Source of the DNA: Larix kaempferi
Lineage: Eukaryota; Streptophyta; Pinopsida; Pinales; Pinaceae
NCBI GenBank assembly: GCA_027924585.1
Contig: BSBM01000232.1
Span: 24,773,501-24,837,500, forward strand
Direction: 5' to 3'
DNA: 64,000 nt
Under the pieces are notes generated by a model. That model made no database searches and had not been told where the DNA came from. It saw nothing but the letters and a program-made list of their open reading frames with translations. Every line of letters begins with the position of its first letter. Position 1 is the stretch's first letter. The position numbers and the translations under genes were made by a program. Below are positions 39,899 to 52,568 of the stretch, piece after piece.

Positions 39899-41073
39899 TC
39901 AAGAGTTTATCCATTTCATCAATCCTACCTGTTTGGGGTGAAGAACTTGAGGTTGAAGGCTTAATTCTTCCTTTTGTTTCTTTTTTTCTCTATTAGATCT
40001 AGGTTTGAGTTTCTCAAATGCCAATATATTATATTCAACTTCTATAGTTGCTTCCTGCATGTTGCTCAAAGTAACTGATCTCCTCTCTCTAAGTAACAAT
40101 GAGAATTCTGAGTCAAAGTCATTAGCAAAAGTAATTTTGGCAGATGTCTCGGTGGGTTTAATCTCTGCAGGTATTTTGTTGTACATCTTATTAAATCTCC
40201 TAGTAAAATCTGAAAATGATTCACTTGCCTTTCTCTTAAGAGATCCAAATTTTGTTATATAAACCAAATAGTCTTTTTTGTCCCCCCATTTTTTGATAAA
40301 AGCATCATCTAAAGAATCTATGTCAAATATGGACCTAGGTGTGAGCTCCCTAAACCATTTTCTTACTTCTCCATCAAGACTCTGAACAAAAACCCTCATC
40401 CAAACATCAACATGCTCAATGTTATGATTGTCAGCAAAACTGTAGAAGGATGTTCATTGTTCTTTAGCAGTGTTTTCCCCTTATCCATTAAATCTAGACA
40501 GATACTTTAAATAGTCATCAGCTAGAAAATCACGAAGAGCAACTGGCATAACTAATGGGGCATATCTAGGTGCAATAATCCTATCCATTCTATTAGGTGG
40601 AACTCCTCCTCCACCTCCTCCACCTCCTCCACCTCCTGCCATTTGTTGTGCAGTATGGCCGTGAGGAGAGTTTGATGTCTAAAGTTTAGGGGGGGGAAAG
40701 GACCACTGTAAAACATGGATAGATATGTGAGGAGAAGGGATTCTTATTTTTGGTGGTTTGACTAAATCGTCCAAAAATTGTTGTACTGCAAGGGGATTAA
40801 CCAAAGTCTTAAACTCATATATGCTTTCTTCAAAAGTTTCTGTCTTAGGAATGGGTAAAGGTGAAGTCAATATCTCTTGTTTAATTTTTTAGAAATCTTT
40901 GGAAAAAAATTTAATGGCATACCAAAAAAGGTGACCTCCTCTTCTAATGGAATCTCAGGAAGAACTGAAGGAGTGGAAGTAGATTGTTGAGAAATAATAA
41001 GTTTAGGAGGTTTCTGAAAACCAACAGGTTTAGAAGGTACAACCTCTTTTGTTTTAGCTTGCCTTAAAATCAT
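39899..41073 (-). pseudogene. Gypsy-2 gag
   Basis: A leader frame (41073-40680, Pro/Lys-rich) is followed by a poly-Gly start MAGGGGGG (from 40642) and then YAPLVMPVALRDF, WMRVFVQSLDGEVRKWFREL, FGSLKRKASESFSDFTRRFN and EATIEVEYNI: the retrotransposon gag core. Stops near 40480 and 40440 interrupt it. The region after 39960 has a Lys-rich segment but no zinc knuckle. Confidence 0.82.
40604..40640 (-). repeat. GGAGGT trinucleotide-type repeat coding poly-Gly
   Basis: On the + strand CCTCCT/CCACCT units; on the minus strand it encodes about ten glycines at the gag N-terminus of Gypsy-2. Confidence 0.9.
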
Positions 41074-41270
41074 TTCATGATGATATACTACAGAGACTTT
41101 AGGGGATTGAAGATTAGCCGTAGTCCCTATCTACTTGGGAGCCAAAATGAAAGGATCAACTTAGAGGTGAAAAATTACAGTCAAGTCCCGTATCTAACTT
41201 TTGTTCACCTTCAAAAGCTAGTTATGTTTATTGTCATACAACCTAGGGAAAAATACCTTTGTTTCTCCGA

Positions 41271-41288
41271 TCCCCGGCAATGGCACCA
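41271..41288 (-). other. Gypsy-2 primer-binding site
   Basis: The minus strand reads TGGTGCCATTGCCGGGGA, close to the TGGCGCCGTTGCCGGGGA used by many Tat/Athila/Ogre elements. An 11-base spacer separates it from the LTR end CTAACA at 41300. Confidence 0.85.
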
Positions 41289-42339
41289 AAAAATATAAGT
41301 GTTAGAGGATGTCTTATGACTGTAAATAGGACGTGCCTAACACATTTTAAGATTTGAAATAGTTGAAGACATGTTCAGATTTAAAGTAGGTTTGGTAGGA
41401 AAGGTTACAAGGATGTAAGATTCTAGGTTTAAACGTTTATAAATGTCCAATACTTAGGATGGAATTTCACAACTCATAGGCACTTTACTCAAGGAACATA
41501 CTACATATTGAGACAGATGAATATTAAGTAACATGAACACATAGGAAGGAAGCTACATATTTAGAAATCAAAACCAACTTCAAGATATCATTCATAGATC
41601 TAGAAAATAAATGTTCAAATACAACTTTCAAGTTCAGGCAATCAACAAAAAACTGTAACTGTGCTTTGACTTAAACAAGAAAAGGTTACTAATTGCACTA
41701 CAAAATGCTTTTCTGTATTTTTGCACTACAAAATGATTTTCTGTATTTAAACAAGAGATTGTAACATTGAATATGAGAATCATAGTCTGTAGAATAAGCA
41801 AACGATCAATAAGCATGAGATGCCACCGTTTGTATTGGATGTAGGAAAAAATATACATAAGTGAAGTCTCCCTTGTAGTCTTTCCACTCAAAACCCTGTT
41901 TACATATTCCTCTATGCTTTTATAGACATTCAATTACAACAAAATAGGATTCAAGATCCTAGAAATAGGGATCGAACTCTAACCTAAATAATCAGGATGT
42001 TTATATTAATTACAATATGGATTAGATCCATTTTCATAGGGATGCCATAACTAATCAAACTGACTTAAGACTTGAATTTCAAATGATGAACACATCATAA
42101 GAGTCTATATATCCATCAAAATTACATAAAGAGATTTTACATATGAAAGTCTTTTCAAAAATCAAACACATGAGGCAAAATGAGAAATAAGACACTGAGA
42201 ATCATTCTTCAGCGTTGAACTGATTTACTGTAACTATTAGCACTACAAAATCTCCATTTTTCAACATCAGTTCTTCAATGCAATTTGTGCCAAAATGTCC
42301 GACTTTGGAGTCTCTGGTTCATACTGTTGTTATTGCCGA

Positions 42340-43823
42340 GTGTCCCCTGTAGGTTGTTGCTCCATTTCTTGTGGATTTTCTTCTCTGTCTGTCTCTTCAT
42401 TGCTATCAGAGTAAGGCAGGTTTAGAATGTTCTTGAATTTGGGTTTAGCACTGAAAACAATTACTTATGGATTCCCTAACTCTATTTGTAAAGGTGTAAC
42501 AGGGCTTTGCAATCCCATTTGTTCCAATTATGGTCCTAACTCTATCCCAAACACAAGATCTAATACCTTTGTTTTTTTTAACCTCCTTGCTCTTGGATAT
42601 TGTCTGCTTTCTTTCTGAGTTTTCTTGGTTGACTTAGCCTTAGGTTGTTTCTTCTTTTCATCTAAAGGAGAGTCATCCAACTGGATAACTGCCTTGTTTT
42701 TTAAGGATGGATTAAACATAGCCTTAGAGTTCATCCTCAATTTGTTAGTCGGCCTAGTATGAGGCCTCCTCCCTGTAAAACGGTATGCGACCTTCTGCTT
42801 ACCCTTCTTTGATTTTTGATTATTAAGAGTTTCAATTGGAGATAAATTTTTATCTATATCAACATGCAGAACTTCTAATTCAGGGGAAGCTTCTCGAACT
42901 TCATTATTTGCATTTACTGCTTCTCTCTTCCTTTTTCTGGTATAAACCTTACTAATTCCTGAGGTCGCTTCACCTTCTTCTACTGCAAAGTGCAACCTTC
43001 TTTTTGAATCTTTCTTTACTGTGTTTAATTCTTTATATTCTTTATTTGAAATCTTTATAGAAGAAGGTGGTGCTAGAAATCTTTGAAGTATTTCCACTTG
43101 AGTTTTCTGACCTCCCGTTTGATCTAGACTTTTTGCTTGAAGGAAAGATTCACCTTGCCGTGGTGGAGTGATCTCTATTTTTAAACCAGAGAAGAAAGAA
43201 AATCGTCCCAGGTTCTTTCAACCCTATTCATTTAATCCTGTATAAGAAATTTTATTAAATCATGATGAATAACACTCTATTGGAGTTTAGTTTCTTTTTT
43301 GTATTTTCTTGGATATTTTAGTTAGGCTTTTGAGAAAGAAATAGGGAAAATTGAGCTTGCATTCTCCAGTAAAATGCAGAAGGAAATGCATGTGATAAAG
43401 GAATACAATATTGTATCTTCGTTCGTTGGTTATGAATTTTTGAATTAAAACCAAAAGCTCTGCCCATTAGGAATGCCTCCCTTTTCCACTTGGGATTTTG
43501 ATGTTGATCTATTAAAAATTGGTTACAGTTTGAGACCTTCGGGCCTATTGTTGTTTGAACCACCTTTCACTTTCTGGAGGGAGAAGAAAAATGCATGCAA
43601 TAGATTCTTTAGAGACCCTAATAGTCAACCCTCCCAGGACTTCTTGGTGACCATCAAAGACTTCAGCAAAGGCCCGAGCTGCTTGTTGATTATGCCCTTC
43701 AAGACGCTGACAAAATTCATAATAACCTGCCTCTTGAAATTTCCTTTTGGATTCAGGATAGAAATCTAATAATATCCTGTTAGGTTCATGGCGAACTAAG
43801 TGCCCTCCCTTGTGAGGTGGCAT
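42340..43823 (-). pseudogene. uncertain transposon-like reading frame(s)
   Basis: From the minus-strand ATG at 43823: MPPHKGGHLVRHEPNRILLD, FDGHQEVLGGLTIRVSKES, SERWFKQQ, a frameshift at 43545-43563, then a diverged part to 43318. After a broken gap, a 189-codon Lys-rich frame (43097-42528) with three basic clusters continues, past a stop, as an acidic Gln/Glu-rich tail to about 42340. The E.IA...LP.ESERWFK pattern reminds me of extra ORFs in conifer LTR elements, but I cannot confirm this. It lies outside the PBS of Gypsy-2, so it belongs to another element or to the LTR region. No function is assigned. Confidence 0.45.
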
Positions 43824-43829
43824 AACTTA

Positions 43830-46465
43830 GTCTACAATGCAATAGCTGAAGAATGTGGATTTGATAAAGAGTTTTAGAACACAAAATAATTATATAAACC
43901 AATTGAATTTACAAAATAAACAATTTCGCTTTTTCAGGAAAATAAATAATGATCTTTTTGTGGAATGCATCATTATCATCACATGTCTTTGTCTAGCTAG
44001 GTCACTATCTTTAGTCAGGGACAAGTGGTGCCAGCAGTGCAACTCACAACTATGAATGGATCTTCCCGATGGCGGACTTGAATAATGGGGTGATCATATT
44101 CGTACTGAGTCTGCCTCCGCACGATCCTGCTTAATGATAATAGGCTCTTCATACGATTGAATTGATATATAGGAATAACCAACTTGAAACATAAGGTGAT
44201 GGAAGGTTTCATCACAACACGTATCTAGCCAAATGATGTGATTCTACAACAACTTAATATTGACGGGATTGCACTTTTGCTGCAGAATTGGACATGATTC
44301 TTCAACGTTGAATTATTACCAGAATAACCCATTTCTATAGAATTACAACTCATTATGTAGTGTGCTGAAGAATAAGAGCTCATTCTATAGTGCTGACACA
44401 TATGAAACTTCAGGATTTCGCTAGAGAATCATGAAATTGTTAGATTTTGGGAGAACAAAGATTACTTTGAGAACCAGCTCCTGTAGATGATCAAAATATA
44501 GCAAAACATCTCTACAGACTGTGAACTTTCCATAAATCATGCAATCAATCAATTTGTGAAAAATAGTCAAACTCAAACAAAATTAGTAAAGAACAAGAAA
44601 ATTTGGAAATCAAAGATTAGGGGTTTGATTGGAAAGGGAAGGAATCAACGGTAATAAAGTTTTTGAACATACCACCTAAAGACTTTAGCATAGATAATTA
44701 GGGAAAATTTTAGGTGGTAGTTTTGAGTACCAACACCAGCAATGGGTTCAAGGACTTTATGAAGGTCAAGGTTGTTGCTCACCAAATTTCATATAGGACC
44801 ATATTCTATACAATGACGATGATTGTTGGTTTGGATATTAGTTTTCTACACATGAAATATGCTAATGTTTTTGTTAAAAAAAGAGCTTGGAATTTGCTTC
44901 TAAATGATTACAAGAGCTAATAACATTTTAAATTACATATATCTCGATTGATAAAATCATACGAGTCATGGGATCCAAATATATTGATGGACCCTCCTCA
45001 CATGACTCAGACTTGGGAATCCCTCAACAAAGCCAAAAAGTAAGAATATGATTGGGACGCAAAACTCTCAGAAAAACATGGCAATAAAAAAAAAATACTT
45101 AAATTAGGCAAATGCCTACCAAACCCTGTGCAAATTTATTAGAATGGTCAAACAAGGCCAGATTCAATCAAGCTTAGGACAAAAGTTGTAGTGTCTTAGT
45201 TATCCATCAAACTGATAATGTCTTGGTGAGTTTGACCAGATTTGACTGATTTGTTTTTCAAACAAGTTGTCTTAGCTCATTTTGAATTTGGGTAGACTCA
45301 ACTCTTGTCTCAATGGATGGAATCAAAGGTTGATGAAAATCTAACAACAATTTTTGATTAATTATTACATCATAGGGATGATAACAAGTTATCATCTTGT
45401 AGGTTGACTCAAAACTTCTTCTTAAAAGACATTATTGTTAATATTATTCAATACAATCTCATCTTTAATTTCAGAAATGACACAATTACCAAATCTCGCT
45501 AGAAAGACGAACATTCATTTTTCTAGCACATACCTGTCTCATTTCAGCATTAGTTAGTAGTATCCTATGCAATATGTAGTAATTGTGTTGTTATGAATTG
45601 TCATTCTCTGGCACTTTCACTATGCTTTTTTCTCATGTTAAAAGCCCTATCCTGCAAAGTTCCTAGCTTTCTTTTGTTTGCTATGTGTAATATCCCCAAC
45701 TTTCACTTGGAATGTATAATCAAAATTATGTAAATGATGTAAATATGCTAGTATGGATTCCTAGTGCGGAGATCAAGGCCAAGGCTCGACTAGTGAGTGG
45801 CTATGCATATATAATGTATATATTTTTATTTGGATTGTATGGTTGTTTTGTCATACTAACTCGAAAGCTATGTAAATATTATGTTGGAAAAATAATAAAA
45901 ATGGTCCAAGGTGGTTGTGTAGAGAGCACTAGAGGGGCTATGATTCCACCAGCGGGGAAGAGGAAAGGGGGGGCCTATGGGAGATTGTACTCTTTGTTTC
46001 CAAGTGTCAACCTTAGAACTCATTCAAATTATGCCATGTGCCTTAATAGGCCAATTACCTTCTTCTCACTATTGAATCCAATCATTGAATGCATGTGTGA
46101 GGTTGGTAGGAAATGTCACCTCATGCAGTTATTGAAGCATGGGGGTGAATGCACTTTTGTGATAGTTCTGTCAATTGTCATAATTCCTTTATTCTATAGT
46201 CAGAAGCTATGTTAGTTGTCTTTTCACCATCATCTCATATCACTTGGACTCAACACTCATTTTCTATTATTCCCTCATCAATATCTACACTAAGTAGAGC
46301 TCCTCATTGATGTTCATGACCATTACCAGACTATGTATAATATATAAACTCGAATTTAGAGACAAGACTACTGATTTGAAGGGGAATAGATGGTTGTAGG
46401 TGAGCATAAAGGTTGGTCAAGCTAGGAACCCTTACCCATTGAGTTTTTCTACTCACATATTTTTT
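43830..46465. other. no gene recognised
   Basis: A minus frame at 44215-44015 may be the 5' continuation of the uncertain ORF. A + frame of 167 codons (45712-46215) has no recognisable domain and an uneven composition. TGTAATATCCCC at 45685 resembles starts of some plant Gypsy LTRs, but no partner was found. Words near 42203 and 44290 (CATTCTTCAGCGTTGAA / GATTCTTCAACGTTGAA) are similar and may belong to one repeat family. Confidence 0.4.
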
Positions 46466-46472
46466 AGAAGCC

Positions 46473-48320
46473 ATGAAATTTCCAATAGAGGAGCTGCTTA
46501 AAGTAAGTGTTGAGTTTACATGGACACAAGAATGCGCAGAATCATTTGAACTTCTTAAATGCAAGCTAGTCGAAGCCTCAATCCTCCGATTTCCAAATTG
46601 GTCTAATAAGTTTCATGTCCACATCAACATATCATGTATTGTAGTCAACACAATACCGACCCATCTTGGAGACGACGTGATTGACTATCTGAATGCATAT
46701 GCTAGCCAGAATTTAAACAAAGCCAAATGAAATGATTCAACTACAGAGTAGGAAGAGCTAGGTATGATTTTTGCTATACAAAAGTATCACCATTATTTAT
46801 TGGCTTAATATTTTGTCTTTTTCACATATCATTAGGCCTTGAAATATTTAGTTAATAAACCATTACACCATGGACGAATATGTCGATAGATTTTATTATT
46901 TCAAGAGTTCAAATTTGAGAAAATAGTCTGACCAAGGAAGTCCAACGTCGGACATGATCACCTGTCACGAATAGAAACTGGACAAGAATCAGTTAGAATA
47001 GATGACGAACTACCCGATGCTCACCTTTTTAGAGTCAAATTTGTACCAACCGAAATCGCAGCTATAAATCAATTATCGCAGGGAGTACATGCTTCGGAAG
47101 GGACATCCAAGAAGAAGAATACAATACTAGCCATGAAAGCAAGACCATACACTCTAATTAATGGATTCCTATACAAATTAAGACAAGATGGCATACTCCA
47201 TCGGTGTGTCCTCTACCATTAAAAATATTCCATTATTGATGAAGCACAGTCAAGACCAGCAGGAGGACAGTTTCAAGTCGACACAATTGTTAAGAAGATA
47301 TTGCAATATGGATTATGGTGGCCGACGTTGAATAAAGACTGCAATTTTTTTATCAACAAATGTTGTAAATGCCAACGGATAAGCTGACCACTTTGACATA
47401 ATGAAATGTTTTTAATATCAGTTAACTTGAGATTAACATTTGAAATATGGGCCATAGAATTTCTTGATCCACTCCTATTTCCTGGTCGATGAACGGGAAC
47501 CCGATACATAATCACTGCAGTCAAATATATCTCAAAATGGGTAGAAGCGGAACTTGTCGAAGCATGTTCAAGTGAAGTTGTAGTGAATTTTATCTATGAA
47601 AATATTGTTACAATATTTGAATTTCCACTCACATTAATCAACAACAGGGGAATGCATTTTCTTAATAAAACTATATCAATATTACTCAAGGAATTTATGA
47701 TATACCATCACAAGAGTTCAACATATCACCCCAGTCGAATGGTGCTATCAAAGCATTTAATTCGGATGGTGCTATCGAAGCATTCAATAAGACACTTTCA
47801 AAAGGATTAACAAAATATACAATATTGAGAAGGATAACTGGGATGACAAAATTCCTGCTATCCTATGGGCATACATAATGACTTATAAAATATCAACTGG
47901 ACATACACCATTCAAATTAGTCTACGGTCATGAAGCAGTTGTACCAATACACTTAAAATAACAATCCCCAATAATCACACAAGTACTACATATGGACACC
48001 ATGCAGGCTATTCAAGACAGAGTATTTGAGCTGCATAAACTTGAAGAACAAGACTAGTCATCATTAGGAAGTCCAAAAGCAATAGTAGAAAGCTTGGCAC
48101 GATAGAAACATAAAGAATAAGGATATTTCAATCAGAGATATAGTGCTTTGTACAATAATAGGATAAAAGAAAAACCATGGAAGCTAGAAACTGCATGCAT
48201 GGGACCTTATATAGTCGAAGAATTGAACCATAATGGATCTGTCTCACTAGAAACACTTCAGGGTCGAGTGTTCACCAAAGTTGTTAATGTAGCTCGACTA
48301 AAAAGATACCATATTATATA
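46473..48320 (+). pseudogene. Gypsy-3 RNase H and integrase
   Basis: RNase H: FTWTQECAESFELLKCKLVE, FHVHINISC (Asp changed to Asn) and EELGMIFAIQKYHHYLLA. Integrase: GGQFQVDTIVKKILQYGLWW with the zinc-binding region and CCKCQR, then IWAIEFLDPL, YISKWVEAELVEACSS, INNRGMHFLNKTI (catalytic Asp of the usual SDNG changed to Asn) and YGHEAVVPIHL, ending with GPYIVEELNHNGSVSLETL and VNVARLKRY. The catalytic substitutions and stops show that it is dead. Confidence 0.85.
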
Positions 48321-48456
48321 GAGAGTCACCTATGGGCTAGTGGCCATATCACCACTAATCGATTTAAAAACAATTATTTAATTAACTTAGCATAGATCAA
48401 ATATAAAAAGTGAACTAAGAAATGGAACTTGGCAGGTGAAAAGGGCTTCAACATAG

Positions 48457-51110
48457 ATGACAGTTGACTGGGAAGAGGAGACAGAGGAAAAGAGTGCAAA
48501 TATGCAGCAACCAATAAGTAGCAGACCTTCACCCAATACCGACAGGAATAAAAGAGAAGTTGGAAAGAGATGTATGATCCATCTGCTAGAAAAGAGGAAC
48601 CTATCCGATGAAGATGATACCCCATTGACTGAGGAATGAAGAGACCAGCTAAGAAACGAAACATGGACGAGACCATCCTAGAGACCTATGGCCATCAAGT
48701 TAACCAAATGGACCACGAACCAAGCTTCTAGTTCAAGTTTCATTAAGCTTGTGAAGTAGTTATCCCACACAAAGATTGCAGTTAATACACTCATATATGA
48801 ACAATAAATGTTTGCCGATTTCTGCACCTATAAATGTTCCAATAATAGAATATTGTTGGCATAGTTTCTGTTTTGAATTGGAGTGAGCATAATATATTCC
48901 GAAAATCACAGATTCATAGATATACCTCTCGACCGTAGAAAACCAAACAACTGGAAATGGCACGCAAGAAAGTCGCTTCATCAATAAATCAAGGAAACCA
49001 AATTCAAAATAAAATCCCAACAAGAGGAATTAGCAATGACGCCCCTACAAGCTTCGTTGAATAGAATAAAGAAATATAAGACAAAGGAGCACAACTGGAC
49101 AAAATAGTACGCATAACTAAGGGAATGGAGAATTGGGGACAAGAAATGGATTGACGAAGCTAATAAGTTAGTCATAGCCAAAATATGCCATTGCCTGAAC
49201 GCACCGTTGTTGGCCAGCCATGGAAATCTGAAAGACCTAATAGCCAAGTTCATCATGAGAAGGTACCGTGATGGATAAATCTTGTTGGATGAGCCCATAG
49301 AAAATGATTTCCTAATCTCCCACATTATTGGTCTATCAAACAAAGGAGCGTCAGTCCCTATCACAACTAAGCCCCTGGAGCTAGTCGAGGAATTCACATG
49401 AACAACAACAGGAAAAAATTCAAAAGGCTTGATCATCAACAAGGTCACTTACCCTTAAGTAAAATGGACGACAATCATAATATCACCATGTGTCTAACAA
49501 GTTTTGGTCGACCATTTGACTTGAAGCTTGAAATGATAGCTCGGCAGTAAAAGATATTGCATATGACACAAAGATCTTCAACTAGGACGACCACTTGGCT
49601 ACAATAGTTAAAACCAATTGTGAAAAATGTCAAGAAATTATGAAGGTAATATGGTTTTCTTTGTTTCTCATATGGATTTTGATGGCGAATATTTCCCCAG
49701 TCGGTGAAATGGTATTCACCAACACAAAACCAACAATAATGAACATTTTTTGAATTTTTTTCACCTAAGGGGTCACCACTTGGTCTGAAAAAGGATAAGT
49801 CATTATTGGAACATTGGTTCCAAGTACTAAAAACTAAATGTGATTGATGGAGGGTGCCTCATCATATCTATTGAAACTTACCCAAATTGACCCACATACA
49901 ACTCAACCTCAACCATACTAGGTTTTGGTACTTATAGGGTGCAGTAGGGGACATGCAATAACTCAACTACTACTTGAATGTTCAAGATTTATTCATTGAT
50001 CTATCCAGGAAATTGAACACTGTACTCCTCATCCTGAATTTGGCTTAGTCCTCCTAGTCGAAATTGATGCTACACCTGCAAGACGACGAAGCTAAAGACC
50101 AATATGAAACTTCCTTGTACATCACCACATTTGGTCTAGATGATGAACCACCTGAGAACCCTCAAGCAATTGCGCCATCGCTTAGTCATAGAAAAGAACC
50201 AGTCATCGAGGTGACTGAATAAATGATTGAAGAAGAATACGAGGAACCCCTGATTGAACAAGGAGTCGAGCATGACTTCGACGAGCCGTGCCTAAAAGAG
50301 AATCTTGGCCAAGTCACTGAGTAAATTCTTACATTCCAATAGAACGAAATCCTCAGATCAAGAGTTGTAGGAATTCATTAAATTTGTTAACAAAGAAAGA
50401 AATAAAATATGGATCGACACCAATAAAAAGCTCAAGGCTATGAAGAATGAGCAGAACGACACCTAGAAAGCACGCTCATTAGAAGTTGCACAAATCATTG
50501 GACCGCTAGCAGTCCCTCAGACCAAAAGACCCTTTGAAATAATCCACAGTCTCTTTGGGTCCATGTTAATGTGTCTACAACAAGTACTTTACCAACAGAG
50601 TCAGCAACAACAATATGAAACCGATCTACTTATTGCCAACCATTTTAAAGAATTCGAAGAATTGGACAAGCAACTAAAGGAATACAAGGTCCAGGCGACT
50701 AGATTAAACCTAGTATTGAATAACTGGTACTCATATTATGGGAATATATGCATTGACATACATAATATGCATACCACTAACTTGGATTTATACACAAGGA
50801 AGAGCACAACAGATCTAGAGACCACTAAAATTTTAGAGAAACCACTTACAATGGAATATCAACGCATGGTAGACTTACAAAAGAAGGAGCACCAATGGTT
50901 GCATGAATAAAAGACTACATAGGGAGAATTCAGTCGTCTTACTAGTCGAATATACAGACTGATGCAGGCTACAGAGCTTCAACACCAATATTTTAGTCCC
51001 AATCTTCAGAACATGCATAATAGATCACTCCCAGAGAAACTTTTGCAACTATCAAAGCTTACCACAATCGTCGCAAACACCCATTCCGTCTTAGCCATCT
51101 AGGAATATTT
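48457..51110 (+). pseudogene. Gypsy-3 extra reading frame downstream of integrase
   Basis: Across frames the + strand gives protein-like text: KKWIDEANKLVIAKICHCLN, LLASHGNLKDLIAKFIMRRY, LLDEPIENDFLISHIIGLSN, then an acidic part, and a 115-codon Gln/Lys/Glu-rich segment (50563-50910) with heptad-like spacing suggesting a coiled coil. It lies between integrase and the polypurine tract, where some plant Gypsy lineages carry additional ORFs. I know no function for it and see no envelope-like membrane segment. Confidence 0.55.
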
Positions 51111-51283
51111 TCAATGAAACCTCACCATCTCTGTCGTTTCCATAGTTGAATCCTATGTTGAAGTGACTCCACTTGGTGCAGCATCCAGTTCTCATAAACC
51201 CTGAAAAGTTATATTTTCTTTTGTAATTTTGTAAATATTTTGTAAAATTCACATCTCCTTGTTCTCTTCTGGATGAAGAAGGA

Positions 51284-51300
51284 TTTTGGGGTGGGGGAGA
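51284..51300 (+). other. Gypsy-3 polypurine tract
   Basis: GGGGTGGGGGAGA immediately before TGTTGGAGGATCC, the start of the 3' LTR at 51301. Confidence 0.82.
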
Positions 51301-51720
51301 TGTTGGAGGATCCTCATTGACAAGTTGAATAGGTCCTCTTGATCGACCACCTATTGGTCGGCCTAGTCTAATCGAGTTGGTTATGCGAACTAGCAGATAG
51401 TTAAACAATTATAATTGTATAACCGATTTTATATTACATATACATAGGCTATTGAGCTAGGATGCTATAGAGAGGATTAACCCCTTTTATACATTATGGC
51501 CTCTTAATATATTATAAGACTTCTTGTTGGTGTGACCATTACTCTTATTGTTTCTTGCACTCTTTATGTATACTTGTTCTTGTATATGATTATCTGTTAT
51601 AATGCACTACTGGAAACCTAATGTAATCTTGTAGATTACAACAAGTATCTTGACTTATTTATGATTTGAAATTTGTATTTGTGCCAAAATGAAACAACTA
51701 ATGTCCGTTGTTCACCAACA
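51301..51720 (+). repeat. Gypsy-3 3' LTR (end tentative)
   Basis: Starts TGTTGG at the polypurine tract. The end is placed at ...CACCAACA (51720) because it gives a TG...CA pair; no second LTR is in the window to check it. Confidence 0.55.
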
Positions 51721-52568
51721 CCCACTTATCATTGTATAAAGGGAATTTTGGAGCACTTGGGGCTTGATGTCACTTGTAATTGTTCTTCTATTGGTAAAGG
51801 ACGATGATAAAATATCTATAGATTTTTGGACTTTGCAACCCATCCTAACCATACAAGAAAGGTGGATAAATACAATATTTAATATTGATCATGGTTCAAA
51901 ATCCATGGTATCAATTTTCTTTTGTGGTCAGGTAAATTGTTTTTTTCTTAAATATCTATTTGGAAAGAACATATGCAAGGCTTTTCAAGGCCCTTGCAAT
52001 AGTATAGTTTAGAATACTAGAGGTCAGGAAAACTAAGTGAGGAAACCACTTATAAGAATTAGGGGAGGACTAAGATACAACCCCTATTTTTTCATTAATT
52101 GGGGTTTGAGCCCCTAGATCAGCTAAAACTTGTCCTAATACCTATAAAGGTCAACCCTTATCTTCTTTCATTTCTTCTTTTTTCAGGACATTCTTATGAA
52201 ACTGATTTTGGTAGTATTGATACATAGGTTGGGGTTTGAACCTAAATAATATTGTTCTACCCTTGGGTCACTAGTATCTTGCATATCTTGGTCACAATAT
52301 GCCTCCTTTTAACTTTAGTGAAGATGATGGTGGATCTTGGTTAGAAGGGCCACAAATTTTCTTTAGGTTTGATTAGTTGAGAAATATTCTCCTTCACAAG
52401 TTTTGATATTATCCCTTGATCTACCCCTTCCTTAGAATTCAAGTCAGGGACTTGGGAGCAAGCCTCCAAGGGTTCATTAGAGCAAATTTGGGGTTTAAAT
52501 TGGGCCTTATAAGAAAAAGAGCCAACCAAAATGGGCCTCATAAAAAAAGAGCTAACCTATAGAATTTC
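51721..52568. other. no gene recognised
   Basis: An 82-codon + frame at 51764 has a faint look of a Gypsy RT block (KISIDFWTLQ) but too little to call. The rest has no visible structure. Confidence 0.4.

Larger units (their letters stand above)
36286..42330 (-). mobile_element. Gypsy-2: Tat/Ogre-like LTR retrotransposon, 3' truncated
   Basis: Minus-strand order: LTR (starting at 41300, outer end not fixed, near 42330), PBS 41288-41271, gag, protease, an RNase H domain (38595-38255), RT (37840-37120), a second RNase H (36920-36400) and the start of a spacer. There is no integrase; the element ends at E2. The PBS type, a poly-Gly gag and two RNase H domains suggest the Tat lineage. All parts have stops or shifts, although the RT frame is open for 238 codons. 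Confidence 0.82.
46470..51720 (+). mobile_element. Gypsy-3: Ty3/Gypsy remnant with extra ORF after integrase, 5' truncated
   Basis: On the + strand: RNase H (46470-46910), integrase (46940-48320), a decayed long reading frame (48457-51110), polypurine tract (51284-51300) and 3' LTR (51301 to about 51720). gag, protease and RT are absent. Every coding part has stops roughly every 30-60 codons, so the element is old. Confidence 0.78.

Noticed and set aside
45712-46215. 167-codon + strand open frame
   Set aside because: No domain, odd composition (clusters of Cys, Tyr, Ile), and no homologous pattern that I know. Probably chance in a transposon-derived stretch.
51764-52012. 82-codon + frame as a Gypsy RT fragment
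   Set aside because: Only one short block resembles RT (KISIDFW) and the order of motifs does not fit; not enough to call.
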